Assembly: GCA_017628775.1 (NCBI GenBank)
Contig: JAGBYN010000113.1
Span: 1 to 12,921, forward strand
Direction: 5' to 3'
Source: Bacteroidaceae bacterium
GTDB taxonomy: Bacteria > Bacteroidota > Bacteroidia > Bacteroidales > Bacteroidaceae
Length of the DNA: 12,921 bases
Of this stretch, positions 11,994 to 12,921 are shown piece after piece (position 1 is the stretch's first letter; each line of letters starts with the position of its first letter). Under the pieces are notes generated by a model. It saw nothing but the letters and a program-made list of their open reading frames with translations, made no database searches and was not told the origin of the DNA. Made by a program: the position numbers and the translations under genes.

Positions 11994-12921
11994 ATGGATA
12001 GACGTGAGTTTTTAAAGATTGTGGGCATTACTTCTGCCACAACAACAGCAGCTCTTTGTGGATGTACACCCAAAAGAGATTCTGAACAAACGAGCAAGGA
12101 ATTCGGTGCTGTGCCTACCGATGAAATGACATACCGCAGTTTCCCGACATTAGGCGATGATAAAGTGTCGCTTTTAGGCTATGGTTGTATGCGTTGGCCA
12201 ACTGTGACCAATCCAGAAGGCGATGGCAATAAAATCGACCAGGATGCCGTTAATGAACTCGTTGACTATGCCATCGCACATGGTGTGAATTATTTTGATA
12301 CATCGCCCGTGTATGTGCAAGGATGGTCGGAGCGCGCAACGGGAAATGCCCTGAAACGCCATCCCCGCGAATCGTTCTATGTCGCTACGAAACTTTCGAA
12401 CTTCTCCAATTACACGCGTGAGAATTCATTGGCGATGTATCATCAATCGTTTAAGGAATTGCAGGTGGATTATATTGATTATTACCTACTGCATTCCATT
12501 GGTGGTGGGGGCATGGATGCCTTTCGACGTCGCTATGTGGACAATGGCATGCTTGACTTCCTCGTTGAAGAACGCAAGGCTGGGCGTATTCGTCATTTAG
12601 GCTGGTCGTTCCATGGCTCAAAAGAAGTGTTCGACGAGATGTTGGCCTTGCACGACAAGTATCATTGGGATTTTGTGCTGATACAAATGAATTACGTGGA
12701 CTGGCACATCGCCAAGGGTAGTGGGATTGGTGCGAAGTATCTGTATGAGGAATTGGAAAAGCGCCATATCCCCGTTCAGATTATGGAACCCCTTCTTGGT
12801 GGACGCCTCTCCAAGGTGCCCGACCATATCGTGGGCCGCTTAAAACAACGTGAACCGCAACGTAGTGTGGCGTCGTGGGCTTTCCGCTTCGCAGGTACCC
12901 CCAAGAACGTGCTGACCGTGC
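11994..12921 (+). CDS. Tat-exported aldo/keto reductase lipoprotein (3' end outside window)
   Basis: 309 residues are visible and the frame is open at the window edge. The N-terminus MDRREFLKIVG is a twin-arginine signal with the RRxFLK motif, and the hydrophobic part ends in ALCGC, so Cys24 is probably lipidated: a Tat lipoprotein. From about 45 a TIM-barrel aldo/keto reductase domain follows, with the full catalytic set: Asp102 and Tyr107 (FDTSPVY), Lys133 (VATKLS) and His167 (YYLLHSI). Later family features are HLGWSFHGS and QIMEPLLGG. Family members of this type often carry a C-terminal ferredoxin domain; whether this one does lies beyond the window. It shares a transcription unit with the polyferredoxin gene. 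Substrate unknown; NADPH use would be surprising outside the cytoplasm unless the cofactor is loaded before export. Confidence 0.92.
   Translation, partial: MDRREFLKIVGITSATTTAALCGCTPKRDSEQTSKEFGAVPTDEMTYRSFPTLGDDKVSLLGYGCMRWPTVTNPEGDGNKIDQDAVNELVDYAIAHGVNYFDTSPVYVQGWSERATGNALKRHPRESFYVATKLSNFSNYTRENSLAMYHQSFKELQVDYIDYYLLHSIGGGGMDAFRRRYVDNGMLDFLVEERKAGRIRHLGWSFHGSKEVFDEMLALHDKYHWDFVLIQMNYVDWHIAKGSGIGAKYLYEELEKRHIPVQIMEPLLGGRLSKVPDHIVGRLKQREPQRSVASWAFRFAGTPKNVLTV

Overview
The window looks like chromosome from a member of the Bacteroidales, possibly Prevotellaceae. The signs are TAnnTTTG promoter boxes in front of several genes, start codons without Shine-Dalgarno sequences, a BACON-domain lipoprotein, a DUF4494 gene next to a YggS gene, and a short-form Pta. 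The species cannot be named from the sequence. Most genes are housekeeping or of known families. No tRNA, rRNA, CRISPR array, transposase or phage gene was seen.

Layout. Bases 1-648 hold no convincing gene. They contain a GA-rich 7-bp minisatellite, a 64-bp direct repeat with a strong hairpin, a diverged third copy, a possible decayed coding remnant and an AT-rich stretch that ends in a promoter. A BACON lipoprotein gene follows (649-1509, +) and converges on pta (1712-2725, -), with a shared two-way terminator between them. pta and an mscS-type channel gene (2932-3771, +) diverge from a palindrome-rich promoter region. ackA follows (3903-5093, +). Acetate production from acetyl-CoA (Pta then AckA) is therefore encoded on both sides of mscS, with separate promoters. 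ackA ends at a very strong hairpin terminator facing a large Dna2-like nuclease-helicase gene (5292-8540, -).

Bases 8541-8932 are non-coding and repeat-rich: a 63-bp array of 9-bp units, then 2.6 copies of an 85-bp tandem unit, each carrying a promoter-like TATATTTG box that points at the next genes. These are a small Dabb-domain gene (8933-9232), a DUF4494 gene (9286-9741) and the PLP-binding YggS homologue (9776-10441), all on + and probably co-transcribed.

The right end is the most unusual part. A 491-residue iron-sulphur membrane protein (10492-11967) reads as a NapH-like quinol-oxidising module fused to a NapG-like four-cluster ferredoxin, with a twin-arginine motif at the junction. Only 26 bases downstream starts a twin-arginine lipoprotein of the aldo/keto reductase family (11994 to the window end, incomplete). 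Together they suggest an exported electron-transfer pair running from the quinone pool to a reductase at the outer face of the inner membrane. This is the best candidate here for an under-described system. The role is inferred; the domains and motifs are visible.
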